Source: AC-32 sp963736055
GTDB lineage: Bacteria > Actinomycetota > Thermoleophilia > Gaiellales > Gaiellaceae
Direction of reading: 5' to 3'
Assembly: GCA_963736055.1 (NCBI GenBank)
Contig: CAVTNM010000008.1
Location: 744,001 to 808,000 of the forward strand
Length of the DNA: 64,000 nt
Part shown: positions 36,133 through 43,783 of the stretch, in pieces
Layout of the letters: each line of letters begins with the position of its first letter
How positions within the stretch are numbered: the stretch's first letter is position 1
Notes under the pieces: generated by a model
Seen by the model: only the letters and a program-made list of their open reading frames with translations
The model's database searches: none
Told to the model about the DNA's origin: nothing
Made by a program: the position numbers and the translations under genes

Positions 36133-36404
36133 GAGAGCGCTGGTTCGGTGCCACCGGCCGCCGGGTGCCCGAGATCGCCGTCGAGGGCGAGCTCGAGCTC
36201 GACGATGCTCTCGTGCTGGACGACGTGGCCGACGAGGCGGCTCTGAAGCGGGCCCACGAGGAGGGGAGACCGGTGGTCGTGCGTGCGGCGAGCGCTCAGG
36301 CCGTCAAGGAGGCGCTCGCTCGGCCCGAGGTCGCGTGCGTCGTCGTGCCGGAGGCCGAACGCGGCCTGGTCGACCTCGACCTGACCGAGCTCACCTATGG
36401 CTAG
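36129..36404 (+). CDS. 91-residue protein of unknown function
   Basis: A TTG at 36129 overlaps the hydrolase stop, and the ORF ends eight bases inside the next gene, so it is embedded in a translationally coupled operon. The sequence is acidic with an alternating pattern (IAVEGELELDDALVLDDVADEAALKRA) and no cysteines or membrane segments. It resembles no family I recognise; the overlaps on both sides are the main evidence that it is real. Confidence 0.5.
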   Translation: MRERWFGATGRRVPEIAVEGELELDDALVLDDVADEAALKRAHEEGRPVVVRAASAQAVKEALARPEVACVVVPEAERGLVDLDLTELTYG

Positions 36405-37245
36405 AGCGCCCCTGGTCGCGACCTACTCGATCGCGGCGTGCGACCTCGACGCGGGCCAGTGGGGCGTGGCGACGCAGTCGAAGTTCCTCGGGGTCGGCTC
36501 GGTCGTGCCGTGGGCGGTTCCGGGCGTCGGCGCGATCGCGACGCAGGCCTACGCGAACCCACGCTACGGCCCGGACGGCCTCGCGCTCCTACGCGAGGGG
36601 CTCAGCGCCCAGGAGGTCGTCGAGCGCCTGACCGCAGCGGACGACGGCCGCGACCACCGGCAGCTCGGCGTCGTCGACGGAAACGGCGTCGGAGCGAGCT
36701 TCACCGGCGCCGAGTGCATGGAGTGGGCCGGCGGCAGGACCGGCGAGGGCTATGCCGCGCAGGGGAACATCCTCGTCTCGGCCGAAACCGTCGACGCGAT
36801 CGCAGAGACCTTCGAGAGCGCGAAGGGGACGCTCGCCGAACGCCTGCTCGACTGCCTCGACGCGGCCCAGGCGGCCGGCGGCGACCGGCGCGGCCAGCAA
36901 TCGGCCGCGCTGCTGGTGGTCGAGCGCGACGGCGGCTACGCGGGCCTCTCCGACGAGATCGTCGACCTGCGGGTCGACGAGCACGATCGGCCGCTCGAGG
37001 AACTTCGCCGCATCTACGTCATGCACCAGGCGATCTTCGGCAAGACACCTCGCGAGGACTGGGTCGACGTCGACGACGAACTCGCCGCCGAGCTGCACGA
37101 ACGGCTGGCACGCGTCGGCTACGAGGACGAGCTCGCCCAGGCCTTCTTCACGTGGGCCGCGAACGAGAATCTCGAGGAGCGAGTTGACGGGGTCGAGCGC
37201 GTCGATCCCGTCGTGCTCGAAGAGCTGAGGAGGCAGAGCGCATGA
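36397..37245 (+). CDS. DUF1028 family protein
   Basis: The 282-residue protein matches DUF1028 through its N-terminal TYSIAACDLDAGQWGVATQSKFLGVGSVVPWA and IATQAYANPRYGPDGLALL and the central AQGNILVSAETVDAIAETF. The fold resembles N-terminal nucleophile hydrolases, but biochemical function is not established; some members carry peptidoglycan-binding domains, which are absent here. The C-terminal 60 residues are helical and charged. It overlaps both neighbours. Confidence 0.8.
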   Translation: MARAPLVATYSIAACDLDAGQWGVATQSKFLGVGSVVPWAVPGVGAIATQAYANPRYGPDGLALLREGLSAQEVVERLTAADDGRDHRQLGVVDGNGVGASFTGAECMEWAGGRTGEGYAAQGNILVSAETVDAIAETFESAKGTLAERLLDCLDAAQAAGGDRRGQQSAALLVVERDGGYAGLSDEIVDLRVDEHDRPLEELRRIYVMHQAIFGKTPREDWVDVDDELAAELHERLARVGYEDELAQAFFTWAANENLEERVDGVERVDPVVLEELRRQSA

Positions 37246-37898
37246 GCTACGAGGTCACGAGCTTCTCGGAGCTCGAGTCGTTTCCGGTGGGCAAACACGG
37301 GCTTGTTTGGCATCCGATCCGCAGCCGACTCGGCATCCGTCCGTTCGGCATGAACTCGTACACGGCCGCCGAGGTCGGGAGCGAGATCGTCGAGGATCAC
37401 ACCGAGGAGACCTACGGGCACGAGGAGGTCTACATCGTGGTCGCCGGGCACGCCCGCTTCACCATCGACGGCGACCAGGTCGACGCGCCGATGGGCACGA
37501 TCGTCCACCTGCCGGATCCGAGCGTGCGGCGCAGCGCGGTCGCGGTCGACTCCGACACGCGGGTGCTGGCGGTGGGCGGCAAGCCCGGCGAGGCCTTCCG
37601 GCCCTCCGCCTGGGAGCTGTTCTTCCGCGCTTCGAAGCTGCCCCCGCAGGAGGCGCTGGCGCTGGTCGAGGACAGCGACGGCTACAACGCGGACACCGCC
37701 GGATACCGGTACAACCTTGCGTGCTTCCGAGCTCTGGCCGGGAAGCGCGAGGAAGCCGTCGAGGCGTTCCGCCAGGCCTACGAGCTCGATCCGAAGCGCG
37801 TGGCCGAGTGGGCGCCGGGCGACAGCGACCTCGACTCGATCCGGGAAGAGGTCTCAGCGATCGCCGGGCAGCCGGACACCGCCGGCTCGAGCTCGTAG
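37242..37898 (+). CDS. Cupin domain protein with C-terminal TPR-like helices
   Basis: The 218-residue protein has a cupin barrel (residues 35-120) with HEEVYIVVAGHARFTIDGDQVDAPMGTIVHLP, which preserves the histidine/glutamate cupin motif 1, then helices reading YNLACFRALAGKREEAVEAFRQAYELDPKRVAEWA, a single tetratricopeptide-like repeat. The ligand is unknown. It is the last gene of the hydrolase-DUF1028 cluster and overlaps the end of the convergent oxidoreductase by 45 bases. Confidence 0.7.
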   Translation: MSYEVTSFSELESFPVGKHGLVWHPIRSRLGIRPFGMNSYTAAEVGSEIVEDHTEETYGHEEVYIVVAGHARFTIDGDQVDAPMGTIVHLPDPSVRRSAVAVDSDTRVLAVGGKPGEAFRPSAWELFFRASKLPPQEALALVEDSDGYNADTAGYRYNLACFRALAGKREEAVEAFRQAYELDPKRVAEWAPGDSDLDSIREEVSAIAGQPDTAGSSS

Positions 37899-38597
37899 CG
37901 CGGGGAGCGGGTCGGCCTCGGGCCGAGCCACCAGCAGCACGGCCCCGTGGCCGGGCTCGCCGACGAGCGAGTCCACGAGCAGCTGGAGCCCGACGGCGAG
38001 CGCAAAGGCCTTGTGCGCGTGCTCTCCGCCGAAGGGGACGAGCTCGTCCTCACTCGCCTCACCGGCGAGCACCTCGCCGTAGGTGACCCGCCCCATCGAG
38101 ACATCGCTCACGAGCGGCGGACCCTGCGAGGCTGGAATGGCGATCGCGAGCGGATTGGTGCCGGTCAGCTTCGGGCCGCCCTCGGGGTGCCCGAGCCGCG
38201 GCGGCGAGGTCGCGGTCAGCGCAGTGACCAGGCCGCCCTCGGCCAGCTTGCGAGCCCAGTAGCCGAGCGCACCGGTCGGGAAGCAGCGCTGAGCCACGAC
38301 GAGCCTGGCATGGACGGGCGGAGCCGCCAGCTGGGCTGCGACGATCGCCGCCAGCGTCAGGTAGCCGAGCGCGCCGTTGCCGTCCCAGCGCTCGAATCCC
38401 GGCTCGTCGACGAGGCGCTCCGGCTTCGCAGCCGGATCGAGCTCGACCGGCCGGGTGGTGAGCCATTCCACCCGCGAGAACCCGTGACCGCGCTTCCCAC
38501 GGGCCTCGCAGTCGATGAAATGGTCGGCCAGAGTCTTCGCGTCGGCTTCCCCGAAACCAAGCGCAGACAGCGTAGGAATCACGTCTTCGGCCCTCAT
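37854..38597 (-). CDS. Short Ldh2-type malate/L-lactate dehydrogenase family oxidoreductase
   Basis: The 247-residue protein shows family features: DHFIDCEARGKRGHGFSRVEWL near the N-terminus, an NAD-binding LTATSPPRLGHPEGGPKLTGTNPLAIAIP in the middle and a DVSMGRVTYGEVL block. Typical members have 330-350 residues, so this is about 90 residues short, mainly between the middle and the C-terminus. The ATG at 38597 is preceded by the structured repeat region. It may be a compact enzyme or an eroded copy; the substrate is unknown. Confidence 0.65.
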   Translation of the reverse strand: MRAEDVIPTLSALGFGEADAKTLADHFIDCEARGKRGHGFSRVEWLTTRPVELDPAAKPERLVDEPGFERWDGNGALGYLTLAAIVAAQLAAPPVHARLVVAQRCFPTGALGYWARKLAEGGLVTALTATSPPRLGHPEGGPKLTGTNPLAIAIPASQGPPLVSDVSMGRVTYGEVLAGEASEDELVPFGGEHAHKAFALAVGLQLLVDSLVGEPGHGAVLLVARPEADPLPALRARAGGVRLPGDR

Positions 38598-38645
38598 TTC
38601 ACGAAATCCTTACGGACTCGAACAGCCGCCGCGAGGTTGTCGACG

Positions 38646-38864
38646 TCTTATCTCCTAGTTTCAGCGGGGCTCCACAAGCGGAAGCCCCGGGTCCGCTGGA
38701 ACAGGCGGAGGGCGCTTCCTAGGGGCGCCCTTCGGACTAAGACGGCCCCACCAGCCGAGCTGGCACGGCCTCTGGTCGGCGTCGCAAGCGAGCGACTTAG
38801 ACAGCCGCATCGGCCAACAAGCCGACGCGGCTTCTTCTGGTCCGTGTCGCAAGCGAGCGCCTTA
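38646..38864 (-). repeat. Structured tandem repeat region, candidate non-coding RNA or leader
   Basis: The 287-base gap between the macro-domain gene and the Ldh2-type gene contains no ORF of note. Two related units, 38741-38799 and 38800-38864, share GTCGCAAGCGAGCG (38781-38794 and 38846-38859) and the flanking pattern ACRGCC...CGGCYTCT...TGGTC. Several hairpins can form: 38666-38688, 38710-38730 (GGGCGC/GCGCCC), 38744-38770, and 38804-38831. In the last stem one A-C mismatch on the + strand becomes a G-U pair on the minus strand, the strand of both flanking genes. It could be a leader RNA of the oxidoreductase gene, a small RNA or a repeat element. Confidence 0.5.
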
Positions 38865-38884
38865 TGGGATGGGTGGGGGTGAGT

Positions 38885-39385
38885 TCAGGCCTCGAGGGCA
38901 GCCGCGTAGACCCGATGGGTCTCCTCGTCGAAGAGGACGAACCTGACCTGGTTCACGCCGTGCCGGCCTGCAAGCGCCTCCCGCGTCGCCGCCACGGCGA
39001 CCTCGGCGGCTCGTTCGACCGGGTAGCCGAAGATGCCCGTCGAGATCGCCGGGAACGCAACTGTCCGGCAGCCGAGCTCCGCGGCCACGGCGATCGCGCT
39101 CCCGTGGCAGGAGGCGAGCGTCGCCGGCTCCCCGGCCTCGCCGCCCTGCCAGACCGGGCCGACCGTATGGATCACGTGCCTCGCCGGCAGCTCGTAGCCG
39201 CCCGTCGCCTTCGCCTCACCCGGATCGCAGCCGCCCAGCGTGCGGCACTCGGCGAGCAGCTCGGGGCCTGCGGCGCGGTGGATGGCCCCATCCACGCCGC
39301 CTCCACCGAGCAGGGACGAGTTGGCTGCGTTCACGATCGCGTCGACCCGCTGCTCGGTGATGTCGCCCCGGACCGCCTCGATCAT
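38885..39385 (-). CDS. Macro-domain O-acetyl-ADP-ribose deacetylase family protein
   Basis: The 166-residue single macro domain shows GDITEQRVDAIVNAANSSLLGGGGVDGAIHRAAGPEL, the ADP-ribose-binding loop, and VAFPAISTGIFGYPVERAAEVAV, the second conserved loop. Family members remove acetyl or ADP-ribosyl groups from ADP-ribose and proteins in the cytoplasm. It follows Mrp on the same strand by 20 bases. Confidence 0.9.
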   Translation of the reverse strand: MIEAVRGDITEQRVDAIVNAANSSLLGGGGVDGAIHRAAGPELLAECRTLGGCDPGEAKATGGYELPARHVIHTVGPVWQGGEAGEPATLASCHGSAIAVAAELGCRTVAFPAISTGIFGYPVERAAEVAVAATREALAGRHGVNQVRFVLFDEETHRVYAAALEA

Positions 39386-39405
39386 CGCGAGCCCCGCCCT
39401 CGCGG

Positions 39406-40485
39406 CTAGGAGAGAACCGGCAGGGCCTTGACGATCCCGACGCCCTGCTCGCGCTTCGAGGCGGCGATCGCCTCGGCGACCTCGGTGATCGCGCGGGCCG
39501 GCTCGGAGGTGGGGTCGCTCTCCACGAGCGGCACGCCCTCGTCGCCCGCCTGGCGCACCCGCGGGTCAAGGGGCACCCGACCGAGCAGCGGCACGCCGAG
39601 CTCGTCCGCGAGCCTGTCTCCCCCGCCGCTGCCGAACGTCTCCCCGCTCATGTTCTCCACCACGCCCAGGAGGCGCATGTTCGTCTTCTGTGCCATCAGG
39701 GCGGCGCGGGCGGCGACCTCCTGGGCGAGCGGCTGCGGGGTCGTCACGATCACGGCCTCTGCGCGCGGCAGGAGCTGACCGAGGGAGATGGAGACGTCAC
39801 CCGTCCCGGGAGGCATGTCCACTACGAGCGTGTCGAGCTCGCCCCAGTGGACGTCGGTGAGGAACTGCTCGAGCGCGCGATGCAGCATCGGGCCGCGCCA
39901 CATGACCGGCTCGTTGTCGTCCAGGAAGAACCCGATCGACATCAGCTTCAACTCCCCGCGCACCGGCGGCACGATCATCTGGTCGACCACGACCGGCTTC
40001 TGCCGGATGCCGAGCAGATGCGGGATCGAGTGGCCGTAGATGTCCGCATCCAGGATCCCGGTGCGCTGGCCGAGCCGCTCGAAGGCTGCGGCTAGATTGG
40101 CGGCGAGGGAGGACTTTCCGACGCCGCCCTTGCCGCTCGCGACAGCGATCACCCGCGTCGAACGGTCGAGCCGGATCCCCTTCGTGCGCTCTGTGACGCT
40201 GCCGCGGAGCCGCGCGGTCAGCGCCGAGCGCTCCTCCGGCGTCATCACGCCGAACTCGAGCGCGACGGCGTCGACTCCGGCGACCGGCGCCAGGGCCGCC
40301 GCGACCTGCTCCTCGAAGCTCGCCCGAAGCGGGCAGCCGGCTACCGTCAGAGCGATTCCGACGGTCACCTTCCCGCCCTCGATCCGAACGTCGCGCACCA
40401 TGTCGAGCTCGATCACGTTGCGCTTGAGCTCCGGGTCGATGACCTGCTCGAGCGCCTTCAGGATCTCGTCACGCGAGGCTTCCAT
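39406..40485 (-). CDS. mrp: Mrp/ApbC-type P-loop ATPase, Fe-S carrier family
   Basis: The 359-residue protein has an N-terminal DUF59/MIP18 domain (residues 5-90) and a ParA-like ATPase with the deviant Walker A SGKGGVGKSSLAANLA (from 117), LDADIYGHSIPHLLG and the switch DMPPGTGDVSISL. Mrp proteins normally hold a bridging Fe-S cluster through a CxxC near the C-terminus; here the corresponding segment reads ENMSGETFGSGGGDRLADELGVP and lacks both cysteines. The ATG at 40485 is used, giving the usual length. Confidence 0.88.
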   Translation of the reverse strand: MEASRDEILKALEQVIDPELKRNVIELDMVRDVRIEGGKVTVGIALTVAGCPLRASFEEQVAAALAPVAGVDAVALEFGVMTPEERSALTARLRGSVTERTKGIRLDRSTRVIAVASGKGGVGKSSLAANLAAAFERLGQRTGILDADIYGHSIPHLLGIRQKPVVVDQMIVPPVRGELKLMSIGFFLDDNEPVMWRGPMLHRALEQFLTDVHWGELDTLVVDMPPGTGDVSISLGQLLPRAEAVIVTTPQPLAQEVAARAALMAQKTNMRLLGVVENMSGETFGSGGGDRLADELGVPLLGRVPLDPRVRQAGDEGVPLVESDPTSEPARAITEVAEAIAASKREQGVGIVKALPVLS

Positions 40486-40529
40486 CTCGCCTCGGAGCGT
40501 ACCTACGGAGGAGCCCCTGCGAGCCGACT

Positions 40530-41321
40530 TCACCGCGAAAGCGCGGCGTAGAGCTCGGCGCAGACCCCGGGCGTGGCAGCGGCGACACAGCGGCTGCGGC
40601 CCTCGACGTCGAGCGGCGCGGCGCCGAACGGCGGTGCTTCGGGCAGGTCGATTGCGAGACCTCGCTCGCGCACGAGCAGCTGTGCGGCGGCGATGTCGAC
40701 CGCGCGGGCATTCTTGAGCGAGCAGACCGCGTCGACCCGCCCTGCGGCCAGGTGGCAGAGCGACAAGGCGAGCGAGCCCATGATCCGCAGCCGATGGGCG
40801 AGGCCGACCACCGCCGAGGCCTTCTCGGCAACGCTCGAGGTCAACGTCGCCTCGAAGGAGAGGATCTCGATGCGCTCCTTGGGCCGCACGTGGCCGAGGT
40901 CGGCGCCGTTCACCAGCGCGCCTTGGCCGCGCTCGGCGGTCCACTCCTCGCCGGTCCCGAAGTCGTAGACGTAGCCGAAGAGGACGTCGTCCATGGTGTC
41001 ACCGTCCGCCACCGCGATCGAGACGGAGAAGAAGGGGATCCCGCGCTTGGCGTTCAGCGAGCCGTCGATCGGGTCGACCACGATCCGCCACGGGCCCTCC
41101 CCGGGGACGATTCCGACCTCCTCGGAGACGATCGTCGCGCCGTCGACCGCACGCAGCCGCTCGAGGATCACGCGCTCGGCCGCGGCGTCGACCGCCGTCG
41201 TCTCGTCCCCGCCTTCGCCTTCGCCGACGACCGGCTCGCGCTCGTCCCTCGTCGGGAGCTCGACGAGGACACCGCGCACGTCCTCGACCGCTCCGCGGCA
41301 GAGCGCCAGCCAGTCGGTCAA
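40530..41321 (-). CDS. Inositol monophosphatase family protein
   Basis: The 263-residue protein has the metal-binding blocks SEEVGI, WRIVVDPIDGSLNAKRGIPFFSVSIAV (the DPIDGS motif) and RAVDIAAAQLLVRERG near the C-terminus. The family dephosphorylates inositol phosphate, fructose-1,6-bisphosphate, histidinol phosphate or PAP; the substrate is not clear here. It precedes mrp on the same strand with a 44-base gap. Confidence 0.85.
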   Translation of the reverse strand: MTDWLALCRGAVEDVRGVLVELPTRDEREPVVGEGEGGDETTAVDAAAERVILERLRAVDGATIVSEEVGIVPGEGPWRIVVDPIDGSLNAKRGIPFFSVSIAVADGDTMDDVLFGYVYDFGTGEEWTAERGQGALVNGADLGHVRPKERIEILSFEATLTSSVAEKASAVVGLAHRLRIMGSLALSLCHLAAGRVDAVCSLKNARAVDIAAAQLLVRERGLAIDLPEAPPFGAAPLDVEGRSRCVAAATPGVCAELYAALSR

Positions 41322-41346
41322 ACCGACCGGTCGATCCGGTTGCGGC

Positions 41347-42435
41347 TCATTCGGCGCCGAGGTCCAGGAAGAGCAGGCCGCTGACGAGCTTCGGGTAGAA
41401 GTAGGTGCTCTTCTGAGGCATCGTCTCGCCGCGCTGGGCGACCGCGAAGACGTCCTCGATCCGGGTCGGGCGCATCAGCACCGCCACCTCCGCTTCCCCC
41501 GAGTCCACAGCGCGCACCGCTTCTTGCCGGTCCGGCGTGTAGGTGATCCCCTCGTGCCCGAGCCGGTCGACGAGCGCCACGTCGAGCTCCCCCTCGCCGT
41601 CGACCGCCAGGCCGGCCTGTCCGTCGCGGTACACGACCGCCGCGGCACGGTCGGGCGGAACCTCTTCGAGGGCTCCGAGGGCGGCCTCGACGTCTTGCTG
41701 CTCCTCTACCGGCGCCAGGCGCTCGGAGGGCTCGTTGGCGAACACGCGGTGGGTGGGAAAGATCATCAGGCCCGGGTCATGGAGGCTGACGAGCACGGCG
41801 AGCACGTACGCGCTCTCGGGAGTCCCCGCCTCCTCGTGGTACGCGAGCGCCGTCTCGTAGCGGTGATGGCCGTCCGCGATCAGGAGCTCCCGGTCGGCGA
41901 ACGCTTCCGAGATGCCGTCCGGCGGCAGACGCCACAGACGGGCTCCTTCCACCTCGAGGTCCGGATCGCGGTCGGGACGGCTCGCCGGCGGCAGGCCCTC
42001 GTAGAGGAAGAACAGCGGCTCGAGCTGGGCGCCGACCTCGCGCAGGAGCCGCAGCCGCCCTTCCTTCGGGCCGCGGTGCGTGCGCTCGTGCGGAAGCACG
42101 ACGCGGCTCTCGTACGGCTCGGCCCGCAGCGCGGCGACGAGGCCCTCCCGGACGCGGGCCACTCCGTCGGGCCCGACGTACTCCTGGGAGAGCCACCAGT
42201 AGCCGGGCTCGTGCTCGTCGACGAGCTCGCCGCCGGTGCGCCACTCACGCCAGAGACGCCCGGCCTCGGGCTCGTCGACCGGAAGCGTGAGGTGGACGAC
42301 GTTGTGCGGGTCGAGCTCGGCGAGCCGCTCGCGCTCGGGCGGCGAGATGACGTCGTAGGGAGGCGCGACGAGCGACTCGAGCGGGCCGGCGCGCTCACCG
42401 TAGCGGACGGCGCGAAACGGCTTGACCTCGGCCAT
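41347..42435 (-). CDS. DUF1015 family protein
   Basis: The 362-residue protein matches DUF1015: PFRAVRY at the N-terminus, SLVAPPYDVISPPERERLAELDPHNVVHL, LIADGHHRYETALAYHEE in the middle (the ADGHHRYE box) and MPQKSTYFYPKLVSGLLF at the end. The family is cytoplasmic, and the conserved His/Arg box suggests an enzyme, but function is not established to my knowledge. The ATG at 42435 is preferred over an upstream GTG at 42453. Confidence 0.85.
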   Translation of the reverse strand: MAEVKPFRAVRYGERAGPLESLVAPPYDVISPPERERLAELDPHNVVHLTLPVDEPEAGRLWREWRTGGELVDEHEPGYWWLSQEYVGPDGVARVREGLVAALRAEPYESRVVLPHERTHRGPKEGRLRLLREVGAQLEPLFFLYEGLPPASRPDRDPDLEVEGARLWRLPPDGISEAFADRELLIADGHHRYETALAYHEEAGTPESAYVLAVLVSLHDPGLMIFPTHRVFANEPSERLAPVEEQQDVEAALGALEEVPPDRAAAVVYRDGQAGLAVDGEGELDVALVDRLGHEGITYTPDRQEAVRAVDSGEAEVAVLMRPTRIEDVFAVAQRGETMPQKSTYFYPKLVSGLLFLDLGAE

Positions 42436-42478
42436 CGGGCCTGAGCGTACCATCCGTGTTCGAGCCTAGACTCGCTTC

Positions 42479-43306
42479 GTGAGCGCCATCGCTTCCCTCG
42501 CCGAGGACCGCGTCGTAGAGGGGGTGTACGCCGTCGCCCGAAAGGAGCGCAGGCGGACGAAATCGGGGTCGCCGTACCTGGCGCTCGAGCTCGTCGACCC
42601 GAGCGGGCGCATCGAGGCGCGGGTCTGGTCGGACGTGGAGCTGCTGGACGGCCGCTTCGGCGAGGGCGATGCGATCCGCGTGCTCGGTCGCGTCGAGCGT
42701 TTCCGCGACCGGCTCCAGCTCGAGGTTCGCTCGCTGGAGGCCGCCGAGGAGGCCGATCCGGCCGACCTGGCACCCGCGCTGCGACGCGACGCGGCCGAGC
42801 TCGACGGCTTCCTCGAGTTCCTCGCCGACGAGGTTGCGCATCCCGGCCTGCGCGCGACCGTCGGTCGGTTCGTCCAGGACGAAGTCCTGCGAAAGGCGCT
42901 GCGGACGCTTCCCGCCTCGGAGACGCACCACAGCTATGCGGGTGGCCTGCTCGAGCACACGGTCGGCGTCGCGACGCTCTGCCGCGAGACGGCCCAGCTG
43001 CATCCGCGCCTGCGGTCGGACCTCGTACTGTCGGCGGCGCTGTTGCATGACGTGGGACGCACCCTCGAGCTCCAGCGGGGCCCGGCCTTCCGGGCGACGG
43101 AGGAAGGCCGGCTGCTGGGGCACGTTCACCTCGGCCTGCGGCTGATCGAGGAGCGCGCAGCCGCGCTCGAGGTCGAGGTCCGCGCGGAGCTGCTCCACGC
43201 CGTGGCGGTCCACCACGAGGCTCGGGCCGCACGAACGGCCGAGGCGGCGGTGCTGTACCACGCGAACCAGCTCGACGCGATCGCAGCAACGCGCCCGGTC
43301 GAGTAG
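42479..43306 (+). CDS. YhaM-like 3'-5' exoribonuclease (OB fold plus HD domain)
   Basis: The 275-residue protein has an N-terminal OB-fold (residues 10-90: GSPYLALELVDPSGRIEARVWSD) and a C-terminal HD domain with SYAGGLLEHTVGV, SAALLHDVGRTLEL and the later histidine in LHAVAVHHEA. This OB-HD order is that of the YhaM/CBF1 exoribonucleases, which trim RNA 3' ends. The GTG start at 42479 faces the DUF1015 gene across 43 bases. Confidence 0.78.
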   Translation: MSAIASLAEDRVVEGVYAVARKERRRTKSGSPYLALELVDPSGRIEARVWSDVELLDGRFGEGDAIRVLGRVERFRDRLQLEVRSLEAAEEADPADLAPALRRDAAELDGFLEFLADEVAHPGLRATVGRFVQDEVLRKALRTLPASETHHSYAGGLLEHTVGVATLCRETAQLHPRLRSDLVLSAALLHDVGRTLELQRGPAFRATEEGRLLGHVHLGLRLIEERAAALEVEVRAELLHAVAVHHEARAARTAEAAVLYHANQLDAIAATRPVE

Positions 43307-43401
43307 CCACCCGCCCGAGCCCACAGCGCCCGGCACGATTTCGACACACCCCGGTCACACACGCGTGCGCTTTTCAGCGCTACCCTCAGAAACGGGGGCA
43401 A

Positions 43402-43446
43402 GGGCCGAAGGCCCCGGGGGAAACGGGTTCACGCGCGGGCGTGAAC
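43402..43446. terminator. Two hairpins between the exoribonuclease and arsC genes
   Basis: GGGCC-GAA-GGCCC (43402-43414) lies about 95 bases past the rightward stop, and GTTCACGC-GCGG-GCGTGAAC (43427-43446) abuts the leftward arsC stop. The first may end the exoribonuclease transcript and the second the leftward arsC transcript. The gap also contains CGGGGGAAACGGGTT (43415-43429), similar to the stem at 4156. Confidence 0.5.
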
Positions 43447-43780
43447 TAGCTTCCGAGCTCGCCGACCCGGCGCTCGATCTCGTCCCGGGTCGGCCGGACC
43501 TGCTCGAGGGACGCGTCCACGGGGTCGGTGATCTGCCAGTCGACGTAGCGCTTGCCGGGGAGCACCGGGCAGGCGTCGCCACCCCCCATGGTCACGATCA
43601 CCCCCGCCCACTCGACGTCCCGAGCGCGATCCCGCGCGGCCGTCGCCCCGTGAAGCCGATGCCGAGCTCCGACCACCTCTGGATGAACCTCGTGCTCGGG
43701 GTGTGAGCCGGCGGAGCGGGCCACACGGACGAGCGTTGCCGATGCAGATGAAGAACGCTCTGGGAAGGCCGGCTGCTCAT
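43446..43780 (-). pseudogene. arsC: Low-molecular-weight arsenate reductase-like gene, frame broken
   Basis: Fragments in different frames resemble the tyrosine-phosphatase-like arsenate reductase: FFICIGNA (P-loop start, near 43755), RVARSAGSHPEHEVHPEV (near 43700), SELGIGFTGRRPRGIALG (near 43650) and WAGVIVTMGGGDACPVLPGKRYVDWQITDP (43610-43500), ending at TAG 43446. The P-loop appears incomplete: after CIGNA the expected GRSQMAE is missing. With at least three or four frame breaks in about 330 bases plus a gap in the active site, this may be a true remnant, though the pattern also fits sequence error. No ars regulator or transporter is nearby. Confidence 0.6.
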
Positions 43781-43783
43781 CGC

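Noticed and set aside
38741..38864. CRISPR or tmRNA
   Set aside because: Two diverged repeat units without spacers of equal size; no tRNA-like acceptor end or tag reading frame could be found.
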